The notes under the pieces were generated by a model. The model searched no databases and was not told where the DNA came from. It saw only the letters and a program-made list of their open reading frames with translations. The position numbers and the translations under genes were made by a program. Shown one piece after another: positions 60,521-64,000 of a DNA stretch of 64,000 nt. This DNA is from Staphylococcus felis (GTDB lineage: Bacteria; Bacillota; Bacilli; Staphylococcales; Staphylococcaceae), in assembly GCF_003012915.1 (NCBI RefSeq), contig NZ_CP027770.1:1612001-1676000 (forward strand), written 5' to 3'. Positions within the stretch are counted from its first letter, which is position 1, and every line of letters begins with the position of its first letter.

Positions 60521-62925
60521 TTGCACAAGTTATTGTAGATGTGGATTCCAAAAGTGTCGACAAAACTTTCGATTATTTGATACCTGATCAGCTTGAATCA
60601 ATTATCCAGCCCGGTGTGCGTGTCGTTGTCCCTTTTGGACCTCGTCAAATTCAAGGATATGTAATGTCATGTATTCAAGATGAAGCAGCGGAAGTGGATC
60701 GAACACGACTAAAACCAATTTTGGAAGTGAAAGATATTCAACCCGAGCTGACAAAGGAATTGGTAGATTTAAGTGAATGGTACAGTCAAAACTTTGTATC
60801 TAAGCGTATATCAATTCTTGAAGTGATGTTACCAAGTGCAATTAAAGCAAAATATCAAAAAGCATTTAAAATAATGGATTCATTACAGATACCCGATGAA
60901 GTCCTTCGATTATTTAACCGGGACGGCTATTATTTTTATAAAAAAGCGCAAGAAGACCAACAAATTGAAACGATGATGCACTATTTAAATAAAGGTGCTA
61001 TTCGAGAAGAGACGCTTTTATCTCAAAATACAAAAAAGAAAACACAAAAGGCAGTAAGAATTGCTCCAGATATCAATCATGATGAATTATTAATGCAATT
61101 GGAAAGTAAACCTAAGCAGTATGAGCTTGTTTGTTTTTTGCTAGATGAACAACACCGTGATGTATTTTTAAAAGAACTAATCGATATGTCTTTTTCACCT
61201 TCTTCAATTAAAACGCTTGAAAAGTATCAAATCATTGAAAAATACGACGCAATCATTGAACGTGATCCATATGAAGGACGTGTCTTTGAGCAAGAATTGA
61301 AACGTCCTCTAACAAGTGAACAACGACAAGCGTATAATGCGATACTGCAATCTGTAAAAAATGAAAATAATGAGACATTTTTAATGCATGGTGTGACTGG
61401 TTCTGGGAAGACAGAAGTGTATCTGCATATCATTGAGGACGTATTAAATAAAGGACAAAATGCAATGATGCTCGTACCTGAAATTGCCCTAACACCTCAA
61501 ATGGTATTGAGATTTAAAGCGCGATTTGGCGATGAGGTGGCAGTACTGCATTCCGCGTTGTCTAAAGGAGAACGTTATGATGAGTGGCAAAAGATTCGAG
61601 ATGGACGAGCACGTGTGAGTGTAGGTGCACGTTCAAGTATTTTTGCACCGTTTAAAAATCTGGGGATTATTATTATCGATGAAGAACATGAGGCAACGTA
61701 TAAGCAAGAAGATTACCCGCGATATCATGTTAAGGATATTGCGGAGTGGCGCTGTCAATATCATCAATGTCCACTTATTTTAGGGAGTGCAACACCGAGT
61801 TTGGAAAGTTATGCGCGTGCTGAAAAAGGGCTCTATACATTACTATCGATGCCTACACGAGTTAATCAAAGGCCTTTGCCTCAAATCGACGTGTGTGATA
61901 TGCGAGAAGAGTTAGCAAATGGTAATCGGTCCATGTTTTCTGAAAAACTTTCAGAAGCGATTGAAACGCGTCTCCAAAAAAAGGAACAAATCGTACTATT
62001 TCTGAATCGACGTGGCTATGCGTCTTTTATGTTATGTAGGGACTGTGGACACGTACCACAGTGTCCGAATTGTGATATTTCGCTAACTTATCATAAGTCA
62101 AGTGACCAATTAAAATGTCATTATTGTGGTTATCAAGAACAAGCACCGATGCGTTGTCCGAATTGTGAAAGTGAACATATTCGTCAAATGGGAACAGGAA
62201 CACAACGCGTAGAAGAACTATTACAACAACGCTTTCCTGAAGCGCGTATTATCCGGATGGATGTCGATACGACAAGCAAAAAAGGCAGTCACGAAAAATT
62301 GTTAAATCAATTTGGAAATGGTGAAGGTGACATTTTATTAGGAACGCAAATGATTGCGAAGGGATTGGATTTTCCAAATATTACTCTTGTTGGTGTCCTT
62401 AATGCAGATACTATGCTGAACTTACCTGATTTTCGTTCGAGTGAGAGAACTTTCCAAATACTGACGCAAGTTGCGGGACGTGCAGGGCGTCACGACAAAT
62501 CAGGGGAAGTCATTATTCAAACGTATAATCCTACGCATTATGCAATAGAGTATGTCAAACAAGCGAATTATATCGATTTTTATCGAAAAGAAATGGCATA
62601 TCGACAACTGGCAAAATATCCGCCGTATTACTTTTTAATTAGCTTTACAGTTGCGCATCAAAATATGAAAGATGTACTGCAAGCTTCGACGCATATTCAT
62701 CAGCTATTAATACAACAGTTAAGTGACAAAGCATTAATTCTAGGACCATCACCTGCACCACTCTCTAGAATTAATAATGAGTATCGGTTCCAAGTACTTG
62801 TAAAGTTCAAAAGTGAACCAACGCTCATTCAAATTTTAAGGTATCTCGATGATTACTATCATGAACTGTATCATAAAAAGAAATTATCATTAAAGATTGA
62901 CATCAATCCCTATATGATGATGTAA
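60517..62925 (+). CDS. priA: Primosomal protein N' (replication restart helicase)
   Basis: PriA recognises stalled forks and loads the replicative helicase through DnaB/DnaD/DnaI partners. The 802 residues have the N-terminal 3'-DNA-binding domain (AQVIVDVDSKSVDKTFDYL), Walker A MHGVTGSGKTEVYL and the DEEH box IIIIDEEHEATYKQ. A zinc domain has eight cysteines (CRDCG, CPNC, CHYCG, CPNC). The motif ILLGTQMIAKGLDFPN and an arginine-finger region AGRAGR complete it. I use ATG 60517, which forms an ATGA overlap with coaBC, over TTG 60508. Confidence 0.96.
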   Translation: MIAQVIVDVDSKSVDKTFDYLIPDQLESIIQPGVRVVVPFGPRQIQGYVMSCIQDEAAEVDRTRLKPILEVKDIQPELTKELVDLSEWYSQNFVSKRISILEVMLPSAIKAKYQKAFKIMDSLQIPDEVLRLFNRDGYYFYKKAQEDQQIETMMHYLNKGAIREETLLSQNTKKKTQKAVRIAPDINHDELLMQLESKPKQYELVCFLLDEQHRDVFLKELIDMSFSPSSIKTLEKYQIIEKYDAIIERDPYEGRVFEQELKRPLTSEQRQAYNAILQSVKNENNETFLMHGVTGSGKTEVYLHIIEDVLNKGQNAMMLVPEIALTPQMVLRFKARFGDEVAVLHSALSKGERYDEWQKIRDGRARVSVGARSSIFAPFKNLGIIIIDEEHEATYKQEDYPRYHVKDIAEWRCQYHQCPLILGSATPSLESYARAEKGLYTLLSMPTRVNQRPLPQIDVCDMREELANGNRSMFSEKLSEAIETRLQKKEQIVLFLNRRGYASFMLCRDCGHVPQCPNCDISLTYHKSSDQLKCHYCGYQEQAPMRCPNCESEHIRQMGTGTQRVEELLQQRFPEARIIRMDVDTTSKKGSHEKLLNQFGNGEGDILLGTQMIAKGLDFPNITLVGVLNADTMLNLPDFRSSERTFQILTQVAGRAGRHDKSGEVIIQTYNPTHYAIEYVKQANYIDFYRKEMAYRQLAKYPPYYFLISFTVAHQNMKDVLQASTHIHQLLIQQLSDKALILGPSPAPLSRINNEYRFQVLVKFKSEPTLIQILRYLDDYYHELYHKKKLSLKIDINPYMMM

Positions 62926-63589
62926 ATAGTTAGATAAAGCGTTGATTATCAGTTTTCACATGTTTTGAGACAATTGATAGAATATCGTTAAGGGCAGAAA
63001 AAGGGCAGATGGCTCAATAAGATAGATTTTCCAATTTATCAGTGAGCTGTTTGTCTTTTTTTGATTAAAGGGAAGTACTCAGCTCAATATAACAGTTTTA
63101 ATTGGCTCTCAGTCAAATTGTACTGGTCGTATTAAATTAAGGCGTTATGCAATAATGGATTGCTTAACTCCTTTTTCGTTGTGTGATCATAAAGTCTTGA
63201 ACATTAATGCCTCTTTTAATACAACATAAATCAGTAAAATTGAGTTGGTAAAACATGCTTTATAACTTAGGGGTGTGAATAAATATAGCACATTTGATTG
63301 ATTCCTAAGCCGAGACTTCTGAGGCGCCTAGAAAAGCGAGGCTTTATGGAACAATCAAATAAATGAAATTATTTATACACCAGTCCGATTTACTATAGAA
63401 CCTTTTAATTTTACTAATATCATTACAACAAAGAGGATTATTGAGCTCCTCTGACATTTTTATCATCAAAAGTAAACTATGAAAGAGGCAAATATGAAGG
63501 TCATTTGTTACGATATGAGAAAGGACATCGCATTTTATAAAAATTTAAGTTATAATATAACGATGAATTTTGATGAGGAGCGTTCCGAA
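62926..63589 (+). other. Intergenic region between priA and the deformylase gene
   Basis: A weak hairpin (GGCAGATGGCTCA against TGAGCTGTTTGTC), followed by TTTTTTT near 63055-63062, probably ends priA transcription. The MITE copy 2 takes 63104-63402. The last 180 bases hold the promoter and leader of the deformylase gene. No other gene is seen. Confidence 0.5.
63104..63402 (+). mobile_element. 299-bp MITE-like element, copy 2, with 8-bp target duplication
   Basis: It begins GGCTCTCAGTCAAATTGTAC and ends in the inverted form of GGTTCTATAGTAAATCGGAC. It is flanked directly by TTTTAATT at 63096-63103 and TTTTAATT at 63403-63410, a perfect 8-bp direct repeat. Inside, it matches copy 1 except for scattered substitutions and a two-base indel. 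The 8-bp duplication and GG-YTCT ends fit ISL3-family transposition, mobilised in trans, since no transposase is encoded. Confidence 0.85.
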
Positions 63590-64000
63590 ATGGCAATTCA
63601 AAAAATATTAACACACTACCATCCCACACTACGCCAAAGTGCAAAAGAAGTTAAAGTATTTGATGAACATATTGAAAAAGTGATACAAGATTTAGAAGAT
63701 ACAATGTTTGACGCAGAAGGACAAGCGTTAGCTGCACCACAAATTGGCATATCTGAACAGATTGCTATTGTTGATATGGAGCAAGACGGACTACTTCAAC
63801 TCATCAATCCATCTGTTGTAAGTGAATCTGAGAAGAAAACGACTGAGTTAGAAGGTTGTTTGAGTGTACCTGGACGATTTGGAGAAGTGACGCGAAGTCA
63901 AATGATCAAAGTAAAGAGTTTTGATCTTAAAGGCAATGAAGTTGAGCTCACAGCGTATGATGATATTGCGCGTATGATTTTACATGTGATAGACAATCTT
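63590..64000 (+). CDS. Peptide deformylase-like protein with altered HExxH motif (cut by window end)
   Basis: The first 137 residues belong to the peptide deformylase family, which removes N-formyl groups from new proteins. Motif 1 is ALAAPQIG and motif 2 EGCLSVPG, with the metal-binding cysteine. Motif 3, however, reads RMILHVIDNL where active enzymes have HEIDHL, so the catalytic Glu and second His ligand are absent. From memory, the S. aureus paralogue at this locus is also altered there. The ATG has GAGGAG upstream. It probably lacks normal deformylase activity, and the rest lies outside the window. Confidence 0.85.
   Translation, partial: MAIQKILTHYHPTLRQSAKEVKVFDEHIEKVIQDLEDTMFDAEGQALAAPQIGISEQIAIVDMEQDGLLQLINPSVVSESEKKTTELEGCLSVPGRFGEVTRSQMIKVKSFDLKGNEVELTAYDDIARMILHVIDNL

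Overview
The window is chromosomal DNA of a Staphylococcus. It is AT-rich, and both flanks carry the staphylococcal core order: uvrC-sdhCAB-murI-rdgB-yfcE on the left, then bshC-mraZ-rsmH-ftsL-pbp1-mraY-murD-divIB-ftsA-ftsZ-ylmDE-sepF-ylmGH-divIVA-ileS-lspA-rluD-pyr-rqcH-gmk-rpoZ-coaBC-priA-def on the right. Phenol-soluble modulins (PSMs) and bacillithiol synthesis support the genus. It does not look like S. aureus. The pyr operon carries pyrK and pyrD, which the S. aureus operon lacks. The locus that in S. aureus holds the immune-evasion genes (ecb, efb, hla, ssl12-14) holds other genes here. A relative such as the hyicus-intermedius-schleiferi group is possible, but that is inference.

Region 1 (1-5818) is core. 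It has the uvrC 3' end, the succinate dehydrogenase operon with a possible CcpA site, and the overlapping genes murI, rdgB and a YfcE-type phosphodiesterase.

Region 2 (about 5.8-21 kb) is an accessory hot spot. It holds an NSS-family transporter and a self-protection-type ABC transporter whose ATPase gene is split by an IS3-family element. Next comes a lactococcin 972-type bacteriocin gene with a two-part FtsX-like permease, a dedicated ATPase and an overlooked 51-residue membrane protein. Further on are a DUF418 protein, a 23-residue PSM-like peptide, a K+ transporter, a possible 22-residue toxin-like peptide, tRNA-Arg(UCU) with a decayed tyrosine integrase beside it, and three tandem PSM-beta genes. 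Two pieces of PSM upstream DNA share an inverted-repeat motif.

Region 3 (21-41 kb) is the division and cell-wall cluster, led by mraZ with a 10-bp-phased GTGG triplet. A T-box leader then controls ileS.

Region 4 (41-54 kb) holds lspA, rluD and the ten-gene pyr operon (R-P-B-C-AA-AB-K-D-F-E), with two PyrR-type attenuators that should couple transcription to UMP.

Region 5 (54-64 kb) has HAD phosphatase genes (one decayed), a VOC protein, rqcH, gmk-rpoZ, coaBC-priA and the start of an atypical peptide deformylase. Two near-identical 300-bp elements lie here. They have terminal inverted repeats, and one is flanked by a perfect 8-bp duplication, as expected for non-autonomous ISL3-type MITEs. 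A second dispersed intergenic repeat family, with GGGACATAAAT-like inverted ends, occurs at four places.
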